Position numbers and translations under genes: made by a program. Shown in pieces: positions 7,243 through 15,857 of a DNA stretch of 30,494 nucleotides. The stretch's first letter is position 1. Each line of letters opens with the position of its first letter. The notes under the pieces are model-generated. The model did no database searches and was not told the DNA's origin. It was given only the letters and a program-made list of their open reading frames with translations. The stretch is from Bacillota bacterium (GTDB lineage Bacteria > Bacillota > Clostridia > Peptostreptococcales > Anaerovoracaceae): positions 1-30,494 of the forward strand of contig JAFWVZ010000092.1 in the NCBI GenBank assembly GCA_017523605.1, in the 5' to 3' direction.

Positions 7243-9051
7243 ATGAAGAAGATATCAAACATCATATACATTCTGTGCTTTCTGCTGATCCTTGCGGTCC
7301 CTCTGTGCTTTACAGAGACAGCGGAAAACGTCCGGTCCGAGTACGACAACAGGCTTCTGGCCGAGCTGCCGGAAGCAGGCGATGCAGATTTTTCGGGTCG
7401 TTTCGAATCATATCTGCGGGACAGGATAGGTTTCCGCAGCAGAATGATGGACACATTTCAGATCCTTAACGACAGTATCGCGGGAGAACTCACCCACCCC
7501 ATCTATACTTACGGTAAGCAGGGCTATGTCTTCTTCAGGATGCACGATACTATCCGCTACGGCTGGTATCACAAGACATTTGCGGATGCAGTCCTTAAGA
7601 TGAAGGAGTACTGCAACGCCAGAGGCGCGGAATTCTATTTCGTTTTCGACCCGGAAAAGATATCCGTATACAGGCAGTATCTACCCAATGGAGTAAACTA
7701 CGACGACCAATGGGCGGACGAACTTCTGGAATACATGGAGAGCCTCGGAATAAAATGCGTAGACAATAAAACGCTTCTGACGGAACTCAGCAAGGAAGAG
7801 CAAGTATTTAATGTAAAGTATGATGCCGGCCACTGGAACGACCTCGGCTGTTTCTACGCTACTAACAACCTCTGGAGGACCATACACCGGGACTTCCCGG
7901 AAGTTACGGAATATAAAAAAGAAGAATTTGACACCGGTACAGGCATAGGAAAATACCTGGCTTCTTCTCATTTTTCCGTTAACGAAGAGGTCCCTTCTTA
8001 CAGGCTGAAGGCCGGATGGAACGATATTTCATATCAGTACAACGCACTGGATCTTAATAGGAACTATAGTTATTTCCGTTACTACGTGAACAACGCTCCG
8101 GGCTCCGAAGCCCTGCCGAGGATGCTTGTTTTCCAGGGCAGCTATTACAACCGCAGTCCGCAGTTTCTGGCGGGAAGAGCAAAAGAGTACATAGGTGTAC
8201 ACGATTACCAGAACGTGCTGGACCTTGACTATTATTTCAACATCTTCCATCCGGATCTGGTCGTATTCGAGGCCGCGGAATATACTTTCTCCGACACCTA
8301 TTTTGACAGCTCAAGAATGGCCGGTCTGGAATATGCACCAAGCCTTGCCGGGCCCGGGGAAGACAGTTCGACAGCCGCCGCATCGGCGATGGAAAAAGCG
8401 GAAAGGTACGAGCCGGCAGAAGGATCCGACCTGTTCATTCTTCCGAGAGGCGGGTTCGACAAGGTGTATACGGAAGCGGACCTTGCATCGGCAAGATTCG
8501 TCTATCTGCTGACCAGCGGCAGCATTTTCGACATGAAGAAAGACAGATACGGAGTTTTCAGCGCTGGCGTTCCGCACGGGTCCGTGTCGGGATCGCCTTA
8601 CATATACTTTGTCGATGATGACGGCAAGGCATCCTATTTTGCGGTAAACATACAAAACGCGTCGGCATTAGCCGGGCAGAAAGACGGCTTCTCCTATTCC
8701 GAAGGCGCAAGCTACGATGCCCGGGAGTCCCGCTACGAGTTCACCACAAACATAAAAGGCAACCGATTCAGCATGGTCAACATGCAGCTGCTGGATGCTG
8801 AATGGAATTATCTGAATGCTGTCACTTCTGCCTACTGGCAGGGGACATTCAGCGGTGTCTACACGCACGACAGACCGACAGGCAATTACATAATACGCCT
8901 GAAAGGCAATACAAACATAAAAGACGAAGGCATAGATGCCTCCGTCTATCTGGTAAATGGTTCGAAATATTACTATTCCTTCGATGTTCCGCTGCTCTCA
9001 AAGAAGAAGGTCGCGATAAAGGACTATATCTTCTTCGGACCCTGCCCTTAA
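7243..9051 (+). CDS. AlgJ/AlgX/DHHW-like extracellular O-acetylation partner
   Basis: This is the likely acetyl-transfer partner of the preceding MBOAT protein, acting outside the membrane. The protein has 602 residues. It starts with a signal or anchor helix (about 5-22), then RSEYDNRLLAELP, typical of the family. The SGNH-like region has D194 and H197 in YDAGHWND, and a candidate nucleophile Ser300 in VFQGSYYNR. In AlgJ/AlgX and DHHW proteins the acidic residue and histidine are usually spaced D-x-H-W; here it is D-x-x-H-W, a variant. Homologues often end near residue 370. The extra 230 or so residues here, rich in Tyr, Ser and Gly, are not a domain I recognise and could bind carbohydrate. 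The ATG is preceded by a modest GGGGCGG site. Confidence 0.82.
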   Translation: MKKISNIIYILCFLLILAVPLCFTETAENVRSEYDNRLLAELPEAGDADFSGRFESYLRDRIGFRSRMMDTFQILNDSIAGELTHPIYTYGKQGYVFFRMHDTIRYGWYHKTFADAVLKMKEYCNARGAEFYFVFDPEKISVYRQYLPNGVNYDDQWADELLEYMESLGIKCVDNKTLLTELSKEEQVFNVKYDAGHWNDLGCFYATNNLWRTIHRDFPEVTEYKKEEFDTGTGIGKYLASSHFSVNEEVPSYRLKAGWNDISYQYNALDLNRNYSYFRYYVNNAPGSEALPRMLVFQGSYYNRSPQFLAGRAKEYIGVHDYQNVLDLDYYFNIFHPDLVVFEAAEYTFSDTYFDSSRMAGLEYAPSLAGPGEDSSTAAASAMEKAERYEPAEGSDLFILPRGGFDKVYTEADLASARFVYLLTSGSIFDMKKDRYGVFSAGVPHGSVSGSPYIYFVDDDGKASYFAVNIQNASALAGQKDGFSYSEGASYDARESRYEFTTNIKGNRFSMVNMQLLDAEWNYLNAVTSAYWQGTFSGVYTHDRPTGNYIIRLKGNTNIKDEGIDASVYLVNGSKYYYSFDVPLLSKKKVAIKDYIFFGPCP

Positions 9052-9066
9052 GATCTGCCCTTACGG

Positions 9067-10131
9067 TCAGCAGCCCAAATCCTTAAGGACCGCTATTGTG
9101 CGTGCCATTCCGCTCTCTATGTCGTATGCAGGCTTCCAGCCCAGCTTCATTAGTTTGTGTCCGTCCAGCCTTGCTTTGGTCGCCTTACTGTATCCCGCCG
9201 CTTCTACGGCGTCGGGTATTTCGAACACGACTTTTCTACCGCTTATTCCGGCAAGAACGGCGGCAAGATCCTTAAGCATTATGTCGCTGTGCTCTTCGGC
9301 TATGTTGTATGCTTCTCCGCTGCACCCCTTTAGGAGTATCGTAAGAAGACCGCTTACTGCATCCGCCATGTAGGTATAGCTGTAGAACTGCGTTCCTGCG
9401 GACTTGAGCACGATATCCTCTCCGGCGATGCATTTTTTTATGAACTGGCTTATTGCCTTCGTATCCGACATCTGCATGGTGGGACCGTAAGATCTGGTAA
9501 ATCTGGGGATCACCACATTCAGCCCTTTCTGCGCTTTATACGCTTGGCAGAGAGCCTCGCCGCAGCGCTTGCTCTCAGGATAGCCTGCTCTCATGGTATT
9601 GGAGTCGATGTATCCGCAGTAGCCCTCATCAAACAGTTCGACATCACCGCGGTTCTCGCCGTAGATCTCGTTGGAGGAAGCAAAAGCAAAACGTTCCGCA
9701 TCATGTCCGGCAGCAAAGTCCAGCATGTTCTGAAGACCTATGATGTTGGTGGTTATTGTACCGATCGGATCTGTGGAATACTGTACCGGATGGGTATTGG
9801 ATGCAAGGTGGAGAACGAAGTCCACTGTTCCTATGTCCTCGCATTCCAGCGGCTGATTTACATCATACGGGCGGAAGATAAGATGATCATCTTCTGTGTG
9901 CCTGCTGAACCTGCTCATCGCTTTGGCTTTGTTTCTTCCAAGGGCATATACTGTGCAGTTCAGACCGTCGGAGGCATCCTTCTCAAGAATCACATCCACA
10001 AGAAAACTGCCTAAAAGACCTGTAGCGCCGGAAAGCATAAGCTTCTTATCCTTAAGCTTTTCCCAGGGAAGATCCAGACTGCAGACGTTCCGGACATCTT
10101 CCATATAAAGAGCATTGTCGTAAAGACTCAT
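9067..10131 (-). CDS. Extended SDR, NAD-dependent nucleotide-sugar epimerase/dehydratase-like
   Basis: A 354-residue cytosolic Rossmann enzyme. It has the NAD-binding motif GATGLLG (35-41), the catalytic-type Ser pair in ASSNEIYG (151-158) and YPESK (184-188) giving the Y-x-x-x-K pair. The fold is that of extended SDRs (UDP-glucose epimerases, decarboxylases and dehydratases). The substrate cannot be read from sequence. It is the last gene of the long operon, 11 bases after the cytidylyltransferase gene, so it probably acts on the same metabolite or its CDP derivative. Known IspD-SDR fusions in Haemophilus (Bcs1/Acs1) make CDP-ribitol, but their reductase is a different SDR subtype. The stop lies 15 bases from the stop of the convergent acetylation gene. 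Confidence 0.85.
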   Translation of the reverse strand: MSLYDNALYMEDVRNVCSLDLPWEKLKDKKLMLSGATGLLGSFLVDVILEKDASDGLNCTVYALGRNKAKAMSRFSRHTEDDHLIFRPYDVNQPLECEDIGTVDFVLHLASNTHPVQYSTDPIGTITTNIIGLQNMLDFAAGHDAERFAFASSNEIYGENRGDVELFDEGYCGYIDSNTMRAGYPESKRCGEALCQAYKAQKGLNVVIPRFTRSYGPTMQMSDTKAISQFIKKCIAGEDIVLKSAGTQFYSYTYMADAVSGLLTILLKGCSGEAYNIAEEHSDIMLKDLAAVLAGISGRKVVFEIPDAVEAAGYSKATKARLDGHKLMKLGWKPAYDIESGMARTIAVLKDLGC

Positions 10132-10142
10132 TTCGTTATCCT

Positions 10143-10859
10143 CTACTTCAGCCAGTTATCTTTATCCGATTTAAGATATGCCTTAAACATCTCCAGGTCG
10201 TCTTTGGTGGTAAGCTTTATGTTCTTGTCCGACCCGGCTGCGAAATACAAACGCACGCCCAGTTCTACCATCATCGTATTGGTATAGTGCGATCCGTAGA
10301 TGCCTATGCCCTTTTCGTACGCTTCGTGATACTTTGAATCCAGAAGATCGAATCTGTAAGCCTGAGGAGTGGATACTCTGCGGAGCGTCTCCCTCGGTAT
10401 GAACTTCGTGGTGCTTATCTCGTCGTCGATCACGAATATCTGCTCGTTGTACGGAAGCGATGTTACAGCGTTCCCGTATTCCTGCGCCTTGCGTATTACA
10501 TCGGTCAGAACAGTCTCATCGACCAGCGGTCTTATTCCGTCGTGGATAACGATGATGTCGCCGTCGGCAGCCTTACCTTCCAGGTTGTATACGCCGTTGC
10601 GGATGGATTCCTGACCGGTAGCTCCGCCGGAAACGATCCACTTAAGCTTATCGATGTTGAACTCCTTTGCATAAGCACGGAGAATGTCGTGCCAGCCGTC
10701 CAGACAGACCACTTCTATGGCATCGATCATCGGATGTTTCTGAAAACCTTCCAGTGTGTAGATCAGTATGGGCTTGTCATATACGTTGATGAACTGCTTG
10801 GGTATGTCCTGCCCCATTCTGGTACCGGATCCTCCGGCAATTATTACTGCAATAGTCAT
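10143..10859 (-). CDS. IspD/TarI-like cytidylyltransferase, probably making a CDP-alditol or related CDP donor
   Basis: A 238-residue nucleotidyltransferase that transfers CMP from CTP to a phosphorylated polyol. The N-terminus has AGGSGTRMGQDIPKQF (8-23) with the catalytic-type Arg14 and Lys21. It also has HDGIRPLV (106-113; HDAARP in classical IspD), TPQAYRF (164-170) and NIKLTTKDDLEM (213-224). Residues at HDGIRP and the final block are closer in style to TarI-type (ribitol phosphate) enzymes than to isoprenoid IspD. That is a judgement by eye. The gene starts in a one-base TAATG overlap with the flippase stop. Co-operonic LicD suggests that the CDP product feeds a phosphotransfer onto the polysaccharide. 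A housekeeping IspD role is possible but less likely here. Confidence 0.85.
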   Translation of the reverse strand: MTIAVIIAGGSGTRMGQDIPKQFINVYDKPILIYTLEGFQKHPMIDAIEVVCLDGWHDILRAYAKEFNIDKLKWIVSGGATGQESIRNGVYNLEGKAADGDIIVIHDGIRPLVDETVLTDVIRKAQEYGNAVTSLPYNEQIFVIDDEISTTKFIPRETLRRVSTPQAYRFDLLDSKYHEAYEKGIGIYGSHYTNTMMVELGVRLYFAAGSDKNIKLTTKDDLEMFKAYLKSDKDNWLK

Positions 10860-12382
10860 TACGACTGCTCCTTTCCCTTTAACATGCTGCGCACTATTTC
10901 TATGTGCCGCTTTATTTTCCTGCCTTCAAAGGCATAATTTACTATCAGGAACAACAAGATGCTTACAACGAACATCATCAGTCCGCTTACAAAGAACCCG
11001 CCCCATGTCGACGCTGTAACTCCGATCTTGACCGAGATGAAAACTATCAGAGCCATAACGACAGCGTTTCTGATCAGCCTTGTAAAAGTGATCTTAAGTA
11101 CTTCGTGCTCAAAGAACCTTTTGCTGTATATGATCGAATCTATCGTCCTGTATGCGTAAGAGCATATGGTGCCTATCACCGCGCCGGCTATGCCGTATCT
11201 GAATATGAGGGCAAGCGTAACACCCAGGTTTATCACTGCTTCGGCAAATGCTCTCCACTGGGTCTGTTTATAATGACCTGCAGCGCATATCATGGAGAGT
11301 GCAGGGATCCTTATGTTCTGTATCAGTCCCATCATTACGAACAGGCCGGCAAGCCCGCGGCGTACGTATTCAGCGTCGCTTACGGAAGCTGTATAAATGC
11401 CCACGAAAGGCAGCAGAAGTACATACATGCAGGTGTAGACCGTAAAGATCAGAACGAAGTATAAAAACTCGAAACTGTCGAACGTATCCCTTAATTCATC
11501 CTTCCTGTCCATTACCAGCAGTTTGCCGAACGTGGGCGTGATCGCACCTGACAGCGAATTGGCCAGTGAAGTAAACATGTTGGCCGCCAAAGCGTACACA
11601 TAATAAACGCTCGCCTCTGTAAGAGATCTGGAACCAAGACATACCGTTATAAGTATTATGTCCGTATTATTGCATACCACGCCTACTATCTGATGGAAAA
11701 GCGCGCTCCATCTTTGCGGCAATGCATTCTTTTCCGTTTTTACATCAAATCTGATGTTATCATAATGTCTTCGAACATATATAACGATCAGCACCGTCCT
11801 GCAGGCATAGATGACGGTGGCTGCCAGCTTAACGAGCACCACGCTCTGTCCTGCAAGCATAAGCGCTATCGAAACTGCAATGTTCAGGATCGTTCCGATG
11901 CTTTGTATGTTGTTTAAAACGGATATCCTCTGATCCGCCGAGAGCAGCACCCTGTACTTCCCGAGAATGAAATAATCGATAAGATTGCTTCCGGCAAGGA
12001 CTATGATCATAAGTATCGACGTGGTACGGTCTACCTGCTCGCTTATTATTGCCGGATACAGCAGCACTAACAGAGCTAAAAGAACAACATACAGTATGCC
12101 GGACTGAAGATAAAACTTTTTTGCCGCACTGAGGACATAATTGCGCGACAGATCGTCCTTTTCTTCGAGAGGCTTGTACAATTCGACTATGGCCGACGCG
12201 CTTATTCCGGATTCCACCAGCGCCAGATACGAAAGGAACTGCGTGATGGAAGACACCATGCCGTTGATCGCGGAACCATAGCAGGAAATGAAATAGTGAG
12301 GCAGTATGATGCCTGACAGGGCCGTTACCACTTGCAGAACTATGCTCGATATTAAATTATTGATCGTTCTTTTTGATGTCAT
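10859..12382 (-). CDS. Wzx-type lipid-linked oligosaccharide flippase (MOP superfamily)
   Basis: A 507-residue polytopic membrane protein with about 12-14 hydrophobic helices and short charged loops. It is expected to flip undecaprenyl-diphosphate-linked repeat units to the outer face. The N-terminus (LPHYFISCYGSAINGMVSSI) is typical of polysaccharide exporters of this superfamily, with the paired Gly/Asn-rich first loop. Function rests mainly on topology and on the neighbouring Wzy, PGT and glycosyltransferase genes. Its stop overlaps the cytidylyltransferase start by one base, and it begins 7 bases after the GT14 gene. Confidence 0.9.
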   Translation of the reverse strand: MTSKRTINNLISSIVLQVVTALSGIILPHYFISCYGSAINGMVSSITQFLSYLALVESGISASAIVELYKPLEEKDDLSRNYVLSAAKKFYLQSGILYVVLLALLVLLYPAIISEQVDRTTSILMIIVLAGSNLIDYFILGKYRVLLSADQRISVLNNIQSIGTILNIAVSIALMLAGQSVVLVKLAATVIYACRTVLIVIYVRRHYDNIRFDVKTEKNALPQRWSALFHQIVGVVCNNTDIILITVCLGSRSLTEASVYYVYALAANMFTSLANSLSGAITPTFGKLLVMDRKDELRDTFDSFEFLYFVLIFTVYTCMYVLLLPFVGIYTASVSDAEYVRRGLAGLFVMMGLIQNIRIPALSMICAAGHYKQTQWRAFAEAVINLGVTLALIFRYGIAGAVIGTICSYAYRTIDSIIYSKRFFEHEVLKITFTRLIRNAVVMALIVFISVKIGVTASTWGGFFVSGLMMFVVSILLFLIVNYAFEGRKIKRHIEIVRSMLKGKEQS

Positions 12383-12389
12383 ACTGCTT

Positions 12390-13307
12390 TCAGGCAGTTG
12401 CCGCCTCGTCTAAGAGATCCAGCAGCTCACTGCTTTTTATCTCGTCCATCTTTCTGGCAAAAAGGCATCCGGAGCTTATAAGAAGATCGAAGTCCTCACC
12501 CGTCCAGACATATGGATTCCCCCTTTTCCAGTCGATCGCCCTTTTTATAGCGATCTCGGCTTTGTTTATCGTTCCGTGATCTTCGCGGTCCATATCGCAT
12601 AGCGCGGATCCAGAGATGTTTTTTTCTTTTTGATATATGCGGAACAATGTCTGGAAAAACATCTCATCCGCGCAAAAAGTGCTTCTGTACTTCTTTTCCC
12701 ATACTGGCCAGTTATTTACTATCCAGCAGGCAAAATCTCCGGTAATGTCGAAAAACGCAGACCCGAAGCCCACTTCTTCCGGTATCTTTCTGTATATTTT
12801 CAGCATTACCTGAACTTTATTCAGGGCTCTCTGAACGTAATACAGAAGACCACCGTCCCTGCCCACCTTTTCCTGGAATGGATACCACAGAGCAAGTCTG
12901 TCGAGATGACTTGCAGTTTCATCATCTTTATATGATATGTAATTCACTTCCGGGGTCTCATCGTAGGACCTGAGTATCTCTTCTGTTCCGCATAGCGGAT
13001 AATCCTGACCGGAAATGTAATGATAGTAACTGTATCTCCCGTTTTTACACGCGTGCTGCAGCAGGATCATTTCTGCTTTTATTGTACTGAATGATCCCCA
13101 GGAAACACTTATCCTGCGAGTAAGAAACAGTCTGGAATGCATCAGTTCCGGCAGATCCTCCGCAGACAGAGGAGATTTTCTGTCCAGATGCAGATAGATA
13201 TCCACCCTTTCGTTGTCCAGTCGTTTAAGCAGCCTTGCAAGGAGCTCCTTCTGGGTATGGGCCATTATGAGGAAAGCATGTTTTCCGGCATTTGCTTCGT
13301 TTCCCAT
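12390..13307 (-). CDS. GT14-type (Core-2/I-branching-like) glycosyltransferase
   Basis: This matches the Core-2/I-branching family, which includes branching beta-1,6-GlcNAc and beta-xylosyl transferases. From the ATG at 13305-13307 it has 305 residues. Motifs are HYISGQDYPL (96-105), WGSFSTIKAE (70-79), SAFFDITGDFACWIV (183-197) and ADEMFFQT (213-220). The start is chosen because GGAGG sits 6 bases upstream. An ATG two codons earlier has no spacing to that site, and the longer frame (to 13343) overlaps the previous gene. No membrane helix is seen, so it probably acts in the cytosol on the lipid-linked repeat unit and may add a side branch. The 12601-12660 stretch looks more AT-rich than flanking genes. 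Donor and linkage are unknown. Confidence 0.85.
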   Translation of the reverse strand: MGNEANAGKHAFLIMAHTQKELLARLLKRLDNERVDIYLHLDRKSPLSAEDLPELMHSRLFLTRRISVSWGSFSTIKAEMILLQHACKNGRYSYYHYISGQDYPLCGTEEILRSYDETPEVNYISYKDDETASHLDRLALWYPFQEKVGRDGGLLYYVQRALNKVQVMLKIYRKIPEEVGFGSAFFDITGDFACWIVNNWPVWEKKYRSTFCADEMFFQTLFRIYQKEKNISGSALCDMDREDHGTINKAEIAIKRAIDWKRGNPYVWTGEDFDLLISSGCLFARKMDEIKSSELLDLLDEAATA

Positions 13308-13309
13308 GG

Positions 13310-14404
13310 TCATCCTCCCAGCCTGTCTATCAGACTGCACCATTTATCCAGTATCGAATGTTTTCTGAACTGATCCATGTTGTCGTAAGCATGATCGGAC
13401 AAACGCTTCCGCAGTCCTGTATCGTCCATCAGTTCTTCGATCTTTTCCGCCATGGCACCGGTATCGTACGGAGGTATCAGATAGCCGTCTGTCCCGTCCT
13501 GAATTATCTCTCCGGGGCCGGTAATAATGTCGAAGCTTACTAGCGGAAGCTTATAGCTTTTTGCCTCGAGCAGCACCAGCGGAAGGCCCTCTCTGTAGGA
13601 CGGCAGCACCAGCAGCGCTGCATGAGCATATTCGTAAGTAAGATCTCTTTTTTCTCCTGCAAGGATCAGCTGTCCGCCGAGCTGCCTGCGATCCACTTCA
13701 CGGCTGATCTCATCGAATGTATCGCCGTTTCCGTATACCGCCCATTTCCAGTCAGTATGCCCGGGCAGTATCTTTTCGGCAACATCCACCATCAGATCGT
13801 ATCCTTTTTCCTTGCCGAAACGTCCTACCGACAGTATGGTCTTCGAGCATTCGTCGTATACGGCATCCGGGTCGTAGAGCTCCTCCTCGATCCAATTGTA
13901 TATGCACGAGATCTTGCTTTCTCTCAGATGGAAATGCTCTATGTAATCTCTGCGGGAACGCTCCGTAAGGACCACCGTATGATCGCACAGAAGAGTAGAT
14001 ATCCTTCTTATGGTTCTGATATCCTTATCCTTGTACTGACTCATGAACGATCCGTGATCGCAGAACACCATTTTAGTCTTTACGAACGGACTTACGGGGG
14101 AACAGAGCATTCCGCTGTAATTACCTTCTATTAAGGCAACATCGATCTTGCCCTGTTTAAGGAACTTCCTCAGTGCGCCGAAAGTGCAGCGGGCCTGAGT
14201 CCTGAGCCTGTCGGCCGGTACGTTAAGAGATGCCGTCCGTACGTTTTCCGCGAATACGTACGCAGGGTGTGCATCGGCGCTCGTTAACGACAAAAGAGTT
14301 ACATCATAGAAGGCCGACAGTTCGTTGGCAACGTTGACTGCGACCTTTTCTGCTCCTCCGAGTATGGATATGTCGTAGACTATTACAGCAAGTTTCTTAC
14401 GCAT
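13310..14404 (-). CDS. GT4-family glycosyltransferase
   Basis: A 364-residue retaining GT-B enzyme. The N-terminal domain begins with DISILGGAEKVA (11-22), the acceptor-side glycine loop. The C-terminal domain has SVGRFGKEKGYDLMV (192-206) and EGLPLVLLEA (272-281), whose Glu residues are those of the E-x7-E nucleotide-sugar motif. The ATG overlaps the end of the polymerase gene by 8 bases, and the stop lies 2 bases before the GT14 start, so translation is coupled. It probably adds one sugar of the repeat unit at the cytoplasmic membrane face. The donor cannot be assigned. Confidence 0.92.
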   Translation of the reverse strand: MRKKLAVIVYDISILGGAEKVAVNVANELSAFYDVTLLSLTSADAHPAYVFAENVRTASLNVPADRLRTQARCTFGALRKFLKQGKIDVALIEGNYSGMLCSPVSPFVKTKMVFCDHGSFMSQYKDKDIRTIRRISTLLCDHTVVLTERSRRDYIEHFHLRESKISCIYNWIEEELYDPDAVYDECSKTILSVGRFGKEKGYDLMVDVAEKILPGHTDWKWAVYGNGDTFDEISREVDRRQLGGQLILAGEKRDLTYEYAHAALLVLPSYREGLPLVLLEAKSYKLPLVSFDIITGPGEIIQDGTDGYLIPPYDTGAMAEKIEELMDDTGLRKRLSDHAYDNMDQFRKHSILDKWCSLIDRLGG

Positions 14405-15854
14405 TTTTCCTCTTTGTGCTGCCGGAGCGGTACTTGATGCGTCCGCTCAGAAACCATGACATTACGATTATTACCAGGAAGAGGAATATTGAATAGATCC
14501 TGAATATGCCTCCTATGAAGGCATCAAAGCTTCCTCTTGGTGCAAGGAACAGATAGTACATCATGGCCAATGCTATTCCTCCCAGCAGCTTGTTTCCCTT
14601 CTCCAGCCTGCTTATCCTGCTGAGCGCGAACCCGTAGAACAGGCTTCCGGCCGCTACTCCTACAGCGCCGAAATCATGGAACAGTTCAGCGATGTACGAA
14701 CTGCCGGTGCCCATGCCGCTCAGGTATCCGTTTCCGTAAGCTATCCATGACAGTCTCGCTGAAAGATCGTGACCGGCCATTGCTCTCGCTACGGAGTTGC
14801 CAGAGAAGGTCTCGATACCGAACAAAGCTCTGGAGATGAAATTCTCGAACACAGCGGAATACGTACCGCTCAGAGATACAAGATGCATGTCCTGGAGCTG
14901 CTCGGCATTGTAGATGGTACGCCTTATGGTATTGATGCTTCCTCCCTGCTGGTCGAAGAATGTAATTACTGTCTCTCCCGTGCTCTTAAAATCGAAAGCC
15001 TTTCCCTGCCTGATCGAGTCGTAGGCGGTGAAAAGTATCATAAGAACGGGTATGGCGATTATGACATAGGCATAATATCTCTTTTTGATCCAGCCTTTTT
15101 CTTTCCTGTTGCGGATGAACATGTAGGAAAGCACGAACATGCTTATGCCTATGAACGGATACCTCTGTCCAGTAAATACTGTAAGGACCCCGTATATCTC
15201 GTAAAGTACAAGCGCGCGCATAGAAGCCTTCTTCGACGGGAACGTAGCAAGATAAAGGCTCAGGGCTACCGGAGCGAAAGATGCGAAATAGCTCACGAAC
15301 GTCGGGACACCAGCACCTCCGGCCTGTGTGGTGTAGGATGCAAGATAACCTACCCGGCGCACGTAAAGAACATGAAGGATCACCGAAGCCACAGAAAAGA
15401 CGTAGCATACATAGAACATTATCTTGCATGCAGTGGAATAGTTGCGGCCGTAATCAGGATTATCCAGAAACGACTTCCATCTTGATGTTCCTTCGGCCAA
15501 CCTGACCTTGTACGAGCCTATTCTGGAACCGATGCACAGAAAGACCAGCGCTGTAATAAGTAGAGTGTAAGTCTGATCGTTCGTTACATCCAGATAGGTG
15601 TATACTTCTTTTCTTTCAAACAAAGAATAAACTACCTGGCGGCCCAGCAGAAACACGAAAAAGCTGATCATGAAGCAGAAGAACGCAATGTTGTCACCGA
15701 GATTAGCCAGATAGACAATGAACGCGGCTGCCCAGATCAGCAGACATACCGTAAGCAAAGTGTCGAAATGGTACGTTAAAGACAGTACCAGCACCAATAC
15801 TGTTACTATTGCAGCAGCCGCTATTGTCTTTGCGTGTACCTTCAGTGAACTCAT
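14397..15854 (-). CDS. Wzy-type polysaccharide (O-antigen/capsule repeat) polymerase
   Basis: A 485-residue multi-spanning membrane protein with about 11-12 hydrophobic helices. A large extracytoplasmic loop (about 270-400) contains GTGSSYIAELFHDFG (382-396), a motif typical of the Wzy polymerase family that polymerises flipped repeat units. Wzy proteins are poorly conserved. The call rests on this motif, the topology, and position among Wzx, glycosyltransferase and PGT genes. Its ATG follows the GT2 stop by 3 bases, and its end overlaps the next glycosyltransferase by 8 bases. Confidence 0.88.
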   Translation of the reverse strand: MSSLKVHAKTIAAAAIVTVLVLVLSLTYHFDTLLTVCLLIWAAAFIVYLANLGDNIAFFCFMISFFVFLLGRQVVYSLFERKEVYTYLDVTNDQTYTLLITALVFLCIGSRIGSYKVRLAEGTSRWKSFLDNPDYGRNYSTACKIMFYVCYVFSVASVILHVLYVRRVGYLASYTTQAGGAGVPTFVSYFASFAPVALSLYLATFPSKKASMRALVLYEIYGVLTVFTGQRYPFIGISMFVLSYMFIRNRKEKGWIKKRYYAYVIIAIPVLMILFTAYDSIRQGKAFDFKSTGETVITFFDQQGGSINTIRRTIYNAEQLQDMHLVSLSGTYSAVFENFISRALFGIETFSGNSVARAMAGHDLSARLSWIAYGNGYLSGMGTGSSYIAELFHDFGAVGVAAGSLFYGFALSRISRLEKGNKLLGGIALAMMYYLFLAPRGSFDAFIGGIFRIYSIFLFLVIIVMSWFLSGRIKYRSGSTKRKNA

Positions 15855-15857
15855 CTA

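Noticed and set aside
9042..9063. Nine-base direct repeat CTGCCCTTA at the convergent gene ends
   Set aside because: It overlaps a stop codon, is short, forms no stem and has no T-run. It could be chance, and no terminator could be called in the 15-base gap between the two stops.
10143..10859. Naming the cytidylyltransferase ispD (isoprenoid pathway)
   Set aside because: Operon context with LicD and polysaccharide genes, and the HDGIRP variant of HDAARP, point away from the MEP pathway. It is left without a symbol because the substrate is unproven.
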